This document shows positions 28,399 to 37,586 of a stretch of 41,065 nucleotides of DNA, one piece after another (the first letter of the stretch is position 1; every line of letters begins with the position of its first letter). The DNA is taken from positions 1 to 41,065 of the IMG/VR virus record IMGVR_UViG_3300042543_000436, one strand, 5' to 3'. The notes under the pieces were generated by a model. It was not told where the DNA came from and searched no databases. It worked only from the letters and a program-made list of their open reading frames with translations. A program made the translations under genes and the position numbers. Source of the stretch: a virus.

Positions 28399-29106
28399 TT
28401 AGTCGGCTACTTCCTCGATCGTTGACTTCATCTTTACGGAGACCGGCCCATAACCGCGAACGCCGCCAGAATCAGCAAGCGACGCTTTAAACGCTTCCAG
28501 CGCGTCAACGAACATTTCGCGCAAGTGACCATACGGGCTGTTCTCGCGCTGAACCTGCTCCGGCCAATACGTCAGTTCGACCATCATCGCGGTACGCAAA
28601 GCAACCACGTATTGACCAAACGGAACTAGCCGCGACGGAACATCACCGTTAGCGACCGCAGCGACCATCGCCGCCGCCTGAGCGATCAGATCCTCAACCT
28701 CCGAGTCAGTCGGGCGAGTATCCGAGTTGAAGTCCCCAACCTCGTTGCCGGAATCGTCTTTAGTCCGGGCGCGAAGAAGCGAAGCGACGTCCTCAACCGG
28801 ACACTCCAAGAAAGTAGGTGCGGGATCCGGGACGCTGTAGGTAACAACGAGTTCTTCGGTCGCGTACTCCGGCGTCGCCCCGCCCGAATCCCAAACAATC
28901 AGATATTGACCTTCGAGAGCGGGAGCCGTCAAAACCGCCGTGTAAATCCCGGACCCCGCCGGAGACTCAACAACGCTAGTCGTGCGGCGAGTAATCGTAG
29001 TGCCGCCCGTACCGTCCATCACCCTGACCCCAATCGTGCCAACTAGGCCACTAGGGAAATTGCTTGCGGTCGTCTCAAAACTGACCGAAGGCGCAGAGTT
29101 CGGCAT
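28399..29106 (-). CDS. Head-tail connector with N-terminal Ig-like domain
   Basis: 235 residues. The ATG at 29106 shares one base with the upstream TGA (TGATG) and has GGAGACC before it. Residues 1-95 are an Ig-like beta domain (SVSFETTASNFPSGLVGTIG, YTAVLTAPALEGQYLIVWD). Residues 105-225 are helical, with VEDVASLLRARTKD, SEVEDLIAQAAAMVAAVANG and LTYWPEQVQRE, as in gp6-type connectors. The fused extra domain is unusual and might decorate the neck. Confidence 0.7.
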   Translation of the reverse strand: MPNSAPSVSFETTASNFPSGLVGTIGVRVMDGTGGTTITRRTTSVVESPAGSGIYTAVLTAPALEGQYLIVWDSGGATPEYATEELVVTYSVPDPAPTFLECPVEDVASLLRARTKDDSGNEVGDFNSDTRPTDSEVEDLIAQAAAMVAAVANGDVPSRLVPFGQYVVALRTAMMVELTYWPEQVQRENSPYGHLREMFVDALEAFKASLADSGGVRGYGPVSVKMKSTIEEVAD

Positions 29107-30152
29107 CAGGTCTCCAAATCCACCCGGCAGGCATCGCGATACCAACCCAGGTTCTTTCGTAAACGATCATCAGTAGGGGCCAACTCAACGGCGTCTATGC
29201 CGTGACGAAGAGCCTCCGCGAAAAGCCCCAGGTTGTAAGCAGCGAGGGCGGCTAGGTCGTGCGGAAAGTAGCCCCACGCTCGCGGCTCCGTGAAGTACGT
29301 AAGGTCACGCTCCGTAATGGAAAGGGCTTTCAAAGCGGCGAAGTAGCAGCCCGCCCAATCCTCACGCTTGTAGTAAACGTCCGCGAGATCAACCCACCCC
29401 TCGCGACGCTCCGGGATCTCCGCACAAGCTCGCAAAACCCAACCTTCGGCTTCTTCGGGCTGCGCCTGGGCTAGATAGCGCATAGAAGCGGCTCGCTCAG
29501 GCTTCCAAGTTTCAAGTTCAAGCTGCCGGAGCAAGTGCGGGACCGCTTCCGCCCAACGGCTCTCATAGGCGTACTCGCGACCCAAATAGAAGCGGTATCG
29601 ACTGTTGTCCGGCTCGCGTTCAACTGCCGCTTCAAGCATCGGGAGATACTGCGCCCGCGACTTAGAGCGGTCCGGCTTGTGAGCCATAACCAAGTCACAA
29701 GGCGCTTGAATCTCAGGGGAAGCGTCCTCTTGCCGGGTTAGGTACTCGTGAATCGAACCGCGCCACTCGTACCCGCCGTCATTGAGTCCGATTGCGTGAC
29801 CGGCGTACTCGTAACCCGGAGCAAATATGTACCGGTAGCGCGGCCTAGTAACGCCTTCCGGGAGAGCTTCTAGGGCTTTGCGCCAGCCGGGGTGAAGAAC
29901 CTCGTCCAGATCAACGTTAACCGCCCACGCACCATCAGGGACAAGCGCCAACGCCTCGTTTCGGGCTTTATCGAACGCCCAGGGATTAACGACCGTTTCG
30001 TGAACCTCAATTCCCAAAGACCGGGCAAGCTCTACGGTCGCGTCGTCGCTTCCCGTATCGAGAATGACGCGCTTATCAGCGTCGCGGCTTGCCTGCTCCC
30101 AACGCTCTACGTGCTTTGCTTCGTTCTTGGCAATCCCGTAGACACAAATCAA
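29106..30152 (-). CDS. GT2 glycosyltransferase with TPR-like C-terminus
   Basis: 348 residues, TTG start at 30152 overlapping the TGA of the 17-residue ORF (TTGA) with AGGCGGG upstream. The glycosyltransferase start is ICVYGIAKNEAKHVERW, then VILDTGSDDATVELARSLG and the DxD stretch WAVNVDLDEVLHPGW. The C-terminal half is a repeat of helix pairs (YAYESRWAEAVPHLLRQL, YKREDWAGCYFAALKAL), TPR-like. It resembles SunS-type enzymes. It sits between fibre genes and the connector, so a virion protein is the likely target. Confidence 0.85.
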   Translation of the reverse strand: MICVYGIAKNEAKHVERWEQASRDADKRVILDTGSDDATVELARSLGIEVHETVVNPWAFDKARNEALALVPDGAWAVNVDLDEVLHPGWRKALEALPEGVTRPRYRYIFAPGYEYAGHAIGLNDGGYEWRGSIHEYLTRQEDASPEIQAPCDLVMAHKPDRSKSRAQYLPMLEAAVEREPDNSRYRFYLGREYAYESRWAEAVPHLLRQLELETWKPERAASMRYLAQAQPEEAEGWVLRACAEIPERREGWVDLADVYYKREDWAGCYFAALKALSITERDLTYFTEPRAWGYFPHDLAALAAYNLGLFAEALRHGIDAVELAPTDDRLRKNLGWYRDACRVDLET

Positions 30153-30202
30153 CTAAGCCCGCCTACTGGCTGACCGGGAAGCGCCGCTAGGTGAAAGCGC
30201 AT
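30149..30202 (-). CDS. 17-codon relay ORF between fibre and glycosyltransferase
   Basis: The frame MRFHLAALPGQPVGGLS is bounded by overlaps on both sides: its ATG shares a base with the fibre stop (TAATG) and its TGA shares two bases with the glycosyltransferase TTG (TTGA). It could be a translated coupling peptide or chance. At 17 residues it is unlikely to fold; its role may be only to carry ribosomes to the next gene. Confidence 0.35.
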   Translation of the reverse strand: MRFHLAALPGQPVGGLS

Positions 30203-30837
30203 TAGCCAACACGCACGGGGCGTACTACAAAAGCCGGATAACGATACGCGGCGTTTGCTGTGACCGCTTTCCATTCCGGCGTCAGCGTGACGGCGGAAAG
30301 CCCCGTCTTAATTTGCGTTCGCGTTATCCAAAGCGAGGGTGCGTTAGAAGCCCCTAGTGATTCCGTAAACATCGCGTCCGTATCGCTGCTAGCCGCAGAG
30401 CCAATTTTGAAACTCATATACGCAACACCTGACGATGCGGTGTTTCGTGAATAGGTATTCATAGTGATTTGGTAATCACCAGCGAGCGGCAGCGTGATCG
30501 CGGCGCAAGCACCCGTGATTGTTCCGTAGCCCCCACCTGCTGTGCGCGTTGAGTCATTCGCGGTTCCCTGAGTCATTAGCGGCGACCCGCCGACGAACTC
30601 CCACTTGTAAGACGAGCTAGACCCACTTCGATACCGCAAGTGCCAGATCACGCCATCAGTCGCATTGGCCGCGTAGTAAATTTCCTGCCCGTCAATAGGG
30701 CTTGACGGCAGAGACGTTTCATACGTCGGACCCTTAGCTAACGTCGGGTTCGGGTACGTCCCGGTAAGGTCGCCACCAGCCGTACCGCTGATCTTTTGTA
30801 GCTCCTGGCCGGCGCTGTCGTAAACCTGAAAGCCCAT
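30202..30837 (-). CDS. Fibre/decoration protein B (211 aa)
   Basis: 211 residues. The start MGFQVYDSAGQEL leads to a Gly-rich linker and a shared module (TSLPSSPIDGQEIYYAANAT, GVIWHLRYRSGSSSSYKWEF, VGGSPL), then a beta-rich C-terminal domain with ITLPLAGDYQITMNTYSRN. Ends VVRPVRVG. It is a paralogue of the next gene; the shared part is in the N-terminal half and the tails differ. Fibre proteins of this kind form trimers; the target is unknown. Located between capsid-linked genes and a glycosyltransferase. Confidence 0.75.
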   Translation of the reverse strand: MGFQVYDSAGQELQKISGTAGGDLTGTYPNPTLAKGPTYETSLPSSPIDGQEIYYAANATDGVIWHLRYRSGSSSSYKWEFVGGSPLMTQGTANDSTRTAGGGYGTITGACAAITLPLAGDYQITMNTYSRNTASSGVAYMSFKIGSAASSDTDAMFTESLGASNAPSLWITRTQIKTGLSAVTLTPEWKAVTANAAYRYPAFVVRPVRVG

Positions 30838-31394
30838 TAGCCGACGCGAATAGGGGTTACTTGAAATCGCCTAAAGGCGACGCTGGCAGTCCCGCTCGTA
30901 CATCTATATTGAATCTTGACAACTGTGTTCGCAGATATTCCAGTCTTTACGCTTTGTCCACCTGCGGCAATTGTCCCGACATTACTTTGGGCTAGCCTGT
31001 CATTATCACTTGTTGCGGCGCTTCCAATTTTAGGAGCAATAATGGTCGCCTGAGACCCCGCATCTGTATTTACAGTCAAACGCAAAACGTAATCTCCAGC
31101 AAGAGGAACAGTTACGCTTGGGCCAACGGTCGCAAGATCAACAAAGGTTGTGCTGTTACAGGTTTCGTTAGTGGCAATTTCGTGCCAAAGTGGGGAGCCG
31201 CCGATAAACTCCCACTTGTAGCTAGACGACGAAGACGAGCGGTAACGCAAGTGCCAAATTACGCCGTTGGTCGCGTCAGCGGCGTAATAAACCTCCGTAC
31301 CATCAGCAGGGGTAGAGGGCAGCGACGTAACGTATGAAGGCAGCCCAGGCTTAGTGATTAGCGCCCCGGCGCTGTCAAACGTCTGCCAAGTCAT
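30837..31394 (-). CDS. Fibre/decoration protein A (185 aa)
   Basis: 185 residues. Starts MTWQTFDSAGALITKPG and then has the same module as protein B: TSLPSTPADGTEVYYAADAT, GVIWHLRYRSSSSSSYKWEF, IGGSPL. The C-terminal domain is different (VTVPLAGDYVLRLTVNTDAG, IGSAATSDNDRLA) and ends VTPIRVG. The two genes overlap by one base (TAATG) and are a tandem duplication. Confidence 0.75.
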   Translation of the reverse strand: MTWQTFDSAGALITKPGLPSYVTSLPSTPADGTEVYYAADATNGVIWHLRYRSSSSSSYKWEFIGGSPLWHEIATNETCNSTTFVDLATVGPSVTVPLAGDYVLRLTVNTDAGSQATIIAPKIGSAATSDNDRLAQSNVGTIAAGGQSVKTGISANTVVKIQYRCTSGTASVAFRRFQVTPIRVG

Positions 31395-31717
31395 TAGGTG
31401 ATCTCAACCCCGGAGACCGTGATCGTCAGCTTCGACGCAACCTCACCCTGACTGCTCAACGTCTCGTTATTGCTCATAACGATAGACCCGTTGAACTCAG
31501 CCCAGCCACCCGCAGGAATCGTTGTCTGCGGGAGAATGAGATTGCTGTCAGCAGTCCCGGCCTGCCAGAGCTTCACCCACCTAGCCGACGTATCCGTGTT
31601 CACGATACGAATGCTCTTAACAATCGTCGAGTTGCCCGCAGTCGCGGGCGAAGTGTAAAGCGTCCCGGCCGACGAACCAGCCTGCGCCTGAGCTAATTTC
31701 TTGAAAGTTTCAGCCAT
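31394..31717 (-). CDS. Small beta-sandwich capsid/fibre-associated protein
   Basis: 107 residues from ATG 31717. MAETFKKLAQAQAGSSAGTL, STIVKSIRIVNTDTSARWVK, IPAGGWAEFNGSIVMSNNETLS and SKLTITVSGVEIT are strand-rich, as in small jelly-roll or decoration proteins in many actinophage genomes. It sits between the collagen-like fibre and the two paralogous fibres. Confidence 0.65.
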   Translation of the reverse strand: MAETFKKLAQAQAGSSAGTLYTSPATAGNSTIVKSIRIVNTDTSARWVKLWQAGTADSNLILPQTTIPAGGWAEFNGSIVMSNNETLSSQGEVASKLTITVSGVEIT

Positions 31718-31720
31718 AAC

Positions 31721-33316
<1,596 letters not shown>

Positions 33317-33359
33317 CTGACAACCTCAACGGAGAGCGGGGACGAAGAAGAACTGCGAA

Positions 33360-33428
33360 GGCGACGGCGGGGAATCGAACCCCGCCAAACCCGGAGTCCC
33401 AACAAGGGGACTCGTCCAGGGCGTCGCT
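33360..33428 (-). ncRNA. Compact tRNA-like RNA between capsid and fibre genes
   Basis: The 69-base element begins nine bases past the capsid stop. It has a T arm with 5-bp stem (CGGGG/CCCCG) and the canonical loop TTCGATT. A matching acceptor-like helix (GCGACG with CGTCGC) closes it, the outer base pair being A/C. Between them, in place of D and anticodon arms, is one long stem: CCTGG/CCGGG, a 3-base bulge, then AGTCCC/GGGACT with a 6-base loop (CTTGTT). No usable anticodon loop and no CCA. It resembles the tRNA-like part of tmRNA or viral tRNA-like structures rather than a tRNA gene. Confidence 0.6.
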
Positions 33429-33436
33429 GAACCTGC

Positions 33437-34354
33437 CTACGAAGCGTTCGTGATCTTGCTGAACGCGCCGTTGAGATCGTGGACGGCGAAACCGACCCTC
33501 ATCTCCCAAAGGACCGCAAGCTGATTGGTCTGCCAGAGGTTCACCGGAGTACCGCCAACGCTGACGGTCGCCTGATCGCTCGTCTTGACCGTAATATCGC
33601 TACGAATAGCGATCACGGCCTGAGACCAATCACCAACAACACCGGCAACCTTGCCAGCGCCAGCCGGGAACCCGTCCAGGTTAGACGAGTAATTAATCGG
33701 CAGGCCGTACAGGGTGTCCGGCTCGCGATTAAACCCAGCGGTGTAAACCGGGACGGTCGTCTCAACCGTGTTCCGGGCGTCGCGCAGGTGAGCGCGAACG
33801 TCCGAAGCGGCGACAACCGCGTTCGGGGAGTAGCCCGAACCCTCTACGTCCTCCATCGCGTCAGAGACGGCCTTAGCAAAAGCATCGCCAGTCGTGCCGA
33901 TCTCCGCGCTTTGAGTCGTATCGGTGATCTCGTCGTCAAAGTTGCCGGTGATCGCCGTACCGTTGGCGTATCCGAGCATATGAGCGTCGAGCTTGTCAGC
34001 AAAAGCGCCAACAACGTCGGGGGTAACGAGACGACGAGGGTCGTCCTGAGCGTCCTCTAGAAGCTCCTGCGTGTAGAGAACAATCGCGGCCAGCTTCTTG
34101 ACGTTAATCGTCAGGGAGCCAAACTCCGCGCCGGTAACGGGCTTCTCTGCCGCTTCATCGACAAAATCGACTTCGGGGCGGCCAGAGTAGACCGAGTAAA
34201 CACGCTGATTTGAGCCGATCCGCTCAACACGCGCCAGAGACGCGACGGCGGACTCACGACGAAGACCGTCAATGAGGGTTGCCCCGTACTCTTCCGGTAC
34301 GAGGATTCCGCCTGCGGCATCGGTCCCTTCAGCGAAGGGGATCTGATTAGCCAT
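33437..34354 (-). CDS. HK97-fold major capsid protein
   Basis: 305 residues from ATG 34354. Motifs of the HK97 family: AGGILVPEEYGATLIDGLRR, then the P-domain-like VTGAEFGSLTINVKKLAAIV, YTQELLEDAQDDPRRLV, and the end VAIRSDITVKT-type strands with VSVGGTPVNLWQTNQLAVLW. No N-terminal protease domain; the scaffold is a separate gene. AAGGAG lies 12 bases upstream in a small hairpin. The downstream tRNA-like element begins nine bases after the stop. Confidence 0.9.
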   Translation of the reverse strand: MANQIPFAEGTDAAGGILVPEEYGATLIDGLRRESAVASLARVERIGSNQRVYSVYSGRPEVDFVDEAAEKPVTGAEFGSLTINVKKLAAIVLYTQELLEDAQDDPRRLVTPDVVGAFADKLDAHMLGYANGTAITGNFDDEITDTTQSAEIGTTGDAFAKAVSDAMEDVEGSGYSPNAVVAASDVRAHLRDARNTVETTVPVYTAGFNREPDTLYGLPINYSSNLDGFPAGAGKVAGVVGDWSQAVIAIRSDITVKTSDQATVSVGGTPVNLWQTNQLAVLWEMRVGFAVHDLNGAFSKITNAS

Positions 34355-34363
34355 AGGTAATAT

Positions 34364-34377
34364 CTGCTCCTTAGCAG
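34364..34377 (-). promoter_or_regulatory. Hairpin holding the capsid gene ribosome site
   Basis: CTGCT AAGG AGCAG forms a 5-bp stem whose 4-base loop and first stem bases are the ribosome site AAGGAG. The distance to the ATG is 12 bases, longer than usual. The hairpin may limit or stabilise initiation of the most strongly needed virion protein. It is short and could be chance. Confidence 0.4.
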
Positions 34378-34388
34378 TTTTCGGTTAA

Positions 34389-35123
34389 CTAAATTGAGCG
34401 CTTTTGCGCTCGTAGCCGCCGTTCCCGGCGTTTGTTCAGCCGCTCTTTCCTACTGAGAGAACGTGGACCCGGTTCTTCGATTCCCGCCCGGTCACGGGTC
34501 GCGTAATACGCGAGAGCAGCGTCAGCCCGACCCTGGGGCCGGTCCTTTTGACGATGTTCAACGATGATCTTCTGACTCAGGTCAGCTTTAGGCATTCCGT
34601 GTAGCGGGTGCCAAAGCCAACGCCCGTCGCGAAGTTTCCAATGGTGGTGCGCCGGACCAACCTCAATGCCCCTGTAGGGGCGAAATAGCAGCGGGTGAAG
34701 GCTGATACCCGTCGTATTGTCCAGCGTGACGCACGCGACGCTTTCGCGAACGTCCTTCAGGGCTTCTCTCGCGCCCAGGTGGTCGGTGATAACAAAGTCA
34801 CCGTCCAGAATGAAAAACCAATCCCCAGCCTTGTTCGACGCGAGTCTTTCGCCGTAGCGAAACATCTTCTCTCGCTTCTCAACCTCCCCACCAACCCAAA
34901 CGGTTTCCGGAACGTAAAGGTTGAGTTCAATCCCAATTTCCTGACAGACGTCGCGAATAACGTCGTGACTGCGCTCACCGCTAGAGGGCTTGCCGCCGGG
35001 ATAAAGCTTGTAGGCACCATCGACCGCCACGAGCGCGTCAGCGAACCCCTGAAGACTGCCGATCGACTCCCTGAGCATTTCGTCTGTCTCGTCGTAAAAC
35101 GAGAGCAAGGCGACAATCCTCAT
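34389..35123 (-). CDS. Glycosyltransferase in the head module
   Basis: 244 residues, ATG at 35123 overlapping the ATP-grasp stop (ATGA). Start RIVALLSFYDETDEML, then GSLQGFADALVAVDGAYKL, VGGEVEKREKMFRYGERLAS and the DxD-type stretch WFFILDGDFVI show a GT-A (GT2-like) fold. A His-rich part (EVGPAHHHWKLRDGRWLW) and a very basic C-terminus (RLNKRRERRLRAQKRSI) follow. It sits directly before the capsid gene and is co-translated with the ligase. Glycosylation of a head protein is likely but not shown. Confidence 0.8.
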   Translation of the reverse strand: MRIVALLSFYDETDEMLRESIGSLQGFADALVAVDGAYKLYPGGKPSSGERSHDVIRDVCQEIGIELNLYVPETVWVGGEVEKREKMFRYGERLASNKAGDWFFILDGDFVITDHLGAREALKDVRESVACVTLDNTTGISLHPLLFRPYRGIEVGPAHHHWKLRDGRWLWHPLHGMPKADLSQKIIVEHRQKDRPQGRADAALAYYATRDRAGIEEPGPRSLSRKERLNKRRERRLRAQKRSI

Positions 35124-36112
35124 AGCGAAACGACTTGTGAACCCGAATCAAGTTCGCGATACCAAGCAACATCACTCGGCACAACTCGCGGCCCGCTCAT
35201 AGGCTCCCCACGAGCCGCCTCAACTAGCACCGCAGGAAGATTTACGCCGGTACTCGCAAAGTGATAACTCGTGGTCCCAAACCGGCCAGCGTTGATCTCC
35301 GTTAGCTTCGGAACGCCGTTGCGGTCCTCGCGCAAATCGAACATCAGAACGCCGTTAGCGCTCCCAGGCAAAGCCTCAACAACCCGGTAAACAACGTTGC
35401 GAACATCGAGCCGGTCAACCGTTACCTGAAGATTCGCAGTCGAAGCGACCCTCGCCGGGTTACGAGAAGCGCCGTGAAGCCGCAAACGCTCCTTCATTCC
35501 AAACGCGAGCAGTTTCCCGTCGCGCCAAACGCCCGTATAGGACAAGTCCTTACCGGGCAGGCGCTCGCTGATAACCCACTCCTCCGGCTCAATTCCGAAC
35601 CGGTCTCGATGGTGGTCAATCCACGCCTGAGCGATCCCAGCATCAGAAACGGGAAGAGCGCCAGAGGAACCCGCCCCTGACCGCAACCGAAGCCAACAAT
35701 CGCCGCCCAACTCGTCTATGACCTCACCAATCGGCTGATCTTCCGAGACAAGCCTTGTCTCCGGCGCGTCAGTCCCAGCAACAATCGCGGTTCGATACTT
35801 GTCCTGCGCCACAAACAACGCCGCCCGATCCGGGAGCATTGTCGGCGCGTTCAACTCGTGCGCGTGACGGGAGAGGTACTGAACCTCCGGGTCGGGCTGC
35901 GCGTGAACAAACCCAACGTCGTACCGGTCGATCAGATCATTCAAGACCTCAACCGGACGATCCGGGTCCACAAGCTCGCGAAACCTACCCCTAGCTACCT
36001 GAATAGCTACCGGGTCAACGTCAACCGCAACGGTTTCGTGACCCATTTCGTAGATCGCTCGCGTGAAGTTGATCCCAGCCGGTCCCCCAGCGCCCAGGAC
36101 AAGAACGCGCAC
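35120..36112 (-). CDS. ATP-grasp ligase (carbamoyl-phosphate-synthase-like)
   Basis: 330 residues, GTG start at 36112 sharing a base with the scaffold TAG. A pre-ATP-grasp Rossmann part (RVLVLGAGGPAGINFTRAIY, VAVDVDPVAIQ) leads to the ATP-grasp region: CWLRLRSGAGSSGALPVSD (Arg where Lys is usual), EWVISERLPGKDLSYTG, and GVLMFDLREDRNG with VPKLTEINAGRFGTTSY, the Mg-binding Glu and Asn. Such enzymes join a carboxylate to an amine or similar group with ATP. Its place between scaffold and glycosyltransferase suggests virion modification. Confidence 0.88.
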   Translation of the reverse strand: MRVLVLGAGGPAGINFTRAIYEMGHETVAVDVDPVAIQVARGRFRELVDPDRPVEVLNDLIDRYDVGFVHAQPDPEVQYLSRHAHELNAPTMLPDRAALFVAQDKYRTAIVAGTDAPETRLVSEDQPIGEVIDELGGDCWLRLRSGAGSSGALPVSDAGIAQAWIDHHRDRFGIEPEEWVISERLPGKDLSYTGVWRDGKLLAFGMKERLRLHGASRNPARVASTANLQVTVDRLDVRNVVYRVVEALPGSANGVLMFDLREDRNGVPKLTEINAGRFGTTSYHFASTGVNLPAVLVEAARGEPMSGPRVVPSDVAWYRELDSGSQVVSL

Positions 36113-36684
36113 TACTTACGGGCGGCTTTGAGAATCTTCGCTCCAAGCTCGGCGGCGGGATCCAGCGACTCGTTCGGAGCAGTCGCCCTAACGCCCTGAT
36201 CCGCCGGTTGCGGAGTCCGCGAACCGAACAGGTGCGGCTTGCTCTCCACAAGCGCTTTCACTCGCTCGTCTGCGTCCTCAACCTTCCCGGTCTCCGGGTC
36301 GATCGTGAAAGTCTCAGACGCAAGAAGCGCAACAACGTCGTCGGGGTCAATTGCCCCCTGACGAGACGCCTCCGCAACCAGAGCGCTTCTGATCGCCTGC
36401 TGATCAGCACGCTTCGCGATCTCCTCGCGCTCACGCTCGGCCTTTTCGGCGCGCTCAATCAGCTTTTCAAGCTCTGTTTTCTGCTCGGCCTGAAGTTCAT
36501 CGAACTGCTCGGCCTTCGCTTTCATTTCATCAAAAGCGGAAAGCTTCTGCTCTACTTCCTTACGGTCACGAGCGAGCCTCTGCGCCACAACCCGATCGAC
36601 CTCTTCCTGAGTCATATAGACCTTCGACTCCGGGGCCGTCTCCTCGCTGACGGCTTCCTGAACCTGCTCCGTATTCTCTTCCAT
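36112..36684 (-). CDS. Head scaffolding protein
   Basis: 190 residues from ATG 36684 with AAAGGG upstream. Very acidic helical protein (EENTEQVQEAVSEETAPESK, DRVVAQRLARDRKEVEQKL, EKAEREREEIAKRADQQAIR) with a C-terminal basic helix (LGAKILKAARK) and the SRTPQPADQGVR linker. Typical of scaffold proteins of the portal-MuF-scaffold-capsid order. Two modification genes are inserted between it and the capsid gene. The 60 bases upstream (36685-36743) hold a weak AAACG/CGTTT hairpin only. Confidence 0.85.
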   Translation of the reverse strand: MEENTEQVQEAVSEETAPESKVYMTQEEVDRVVAQRLARDRKEVEQKLSAFDEMKAKAEQFDELQAEQKTELEKLIERAEKAEREREEIAKRADQQAIRSALVAEASRQGAIDPDDVVALLASETFTIDPETGKVEDADERVKALVESKPHLFGSRTPQPADQGVRATAPNESLDPAAELGAKILKAARK

Positions 36685-36743
36685 ACGTACCCTTTCCACC
36701 CCAGGGGGCGTGATAACCGCTCGTTAAACGCCGAACGTTTGCG

Positions 36744-37586
36744 TTAAGACGAAATGAGATCCGTCAAAGGCTTTTCGCTGACCATCGGAGCGCCACCAAG
36801 CTTCATAGGAAGTTCGTTGACAAGCTCCGAAAGCGGAAGGCCGCCACGAATCAGGTCAGCTTTGCGTTCCCCGCCGCGACCCTCAAAAAGCGCGTCCTGC
36901 TCCGCTTTTGTCTTCTGATCGAAGATTTCTTTTCCGGTCGGGCGACTGATCGAGCCGCGATCACCAACAAGAACCGGCTCTTGGACACAATGGCAGTTAG
37001 GGTGGCCCCGGAACGCCTCTTCCGGCTCGTGAACGCGGCCATCTGACAACGCAAGGCAAGCCCCGCAAGCTGAAGCGCGAGGAACCCGGATCCAACCCTC
37101 GATATAGGGGGAGGCAACCATCAGGTCTTTCATCGCCTCGCGTCCGGAGTGCGCGATCATCGTCGTAGCGATCCGACGCGCCCTAGCCGAACCAAGCTTC
37201 TGAGCAATCGGAACCGCGACGTTCTTCAGGATCCCCAGCTTGAACGTGTAAACCGCCGGTTCAAGCGCCCTTCTGATCGACCGTCCGAACTGATCAGTCA
37301 GCGAATAGTTCGCGGTACTGATCCCCTGCGGCGCAACCCTAGTCCCCAACTCGTTTGTGACGTACGACGCGAGATACGAGTCAGCAAGAATTGTTTGCTG
37401 GGCCTGGAACCCACCAATCGAAGCGGCAGCAAAAATCGCGAACCGGTCAAAGCCGCCGTCAATATCCGTCCAGGAAACAAGCTCTTCAAAGCCCGACTCG
37501 ATCTGCGCCCCGCCTTCCTCGCTGATCAGCCCTGCCCTGTCGCGGTACTGATCAGTTATGAAAAGCGAAGACTCATTGACCGGCAT
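36744..37586 (-). CDS. MuF-like minor head protein
   Basis: 280 residues from ATG 37586, overlapping the portal end. The first half is helical (GAQIESGFEELVSWTDIDG, AASIGGFQAQQTILADSYL). The conserved MuF part has ARRIATTMIAHSGREAMKDL, then RVPRASACGACLALSDGRV and FRGHPNCHCVQEPV, with the Cys/His cluster likely metal-binding. MuF proteins are injected or capsid-bound and help head assembly. No added toxin domain is visible. Confidence 0.85.
   Translation of the reverse strand: MPVNESSLFITDQYRDRAGLISEEGGAQIESGFEELVSWTDIDGGFDRFAIFAAASIGGFQAQQTILADSYLASYVTNELGTRVAPQGISTANYSLTDQFGRSIRRALEPAVYTFKLGILKNVAVPIAQKLGSARARRIATTMIAHSGREAMKDLMVASPYIEGWIRVPRASACGACLALSDGRVHEPEEAFRGHPNCHCVQEPVLVGDRGSISRPTGKEIFDQKTKAEQDALFEGRGGERKADLIRGGLPLSELVNELPMKLGGAPMVSEKPLTDLISS

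Noticed and set aside
33360-33428. Ordinary tRNA gene
   Set aside because: There is a good T arm and acceptor-like helix, but no D arm, no 7-base anticodon loop and no CCA, so it is reported as tRNA-like.
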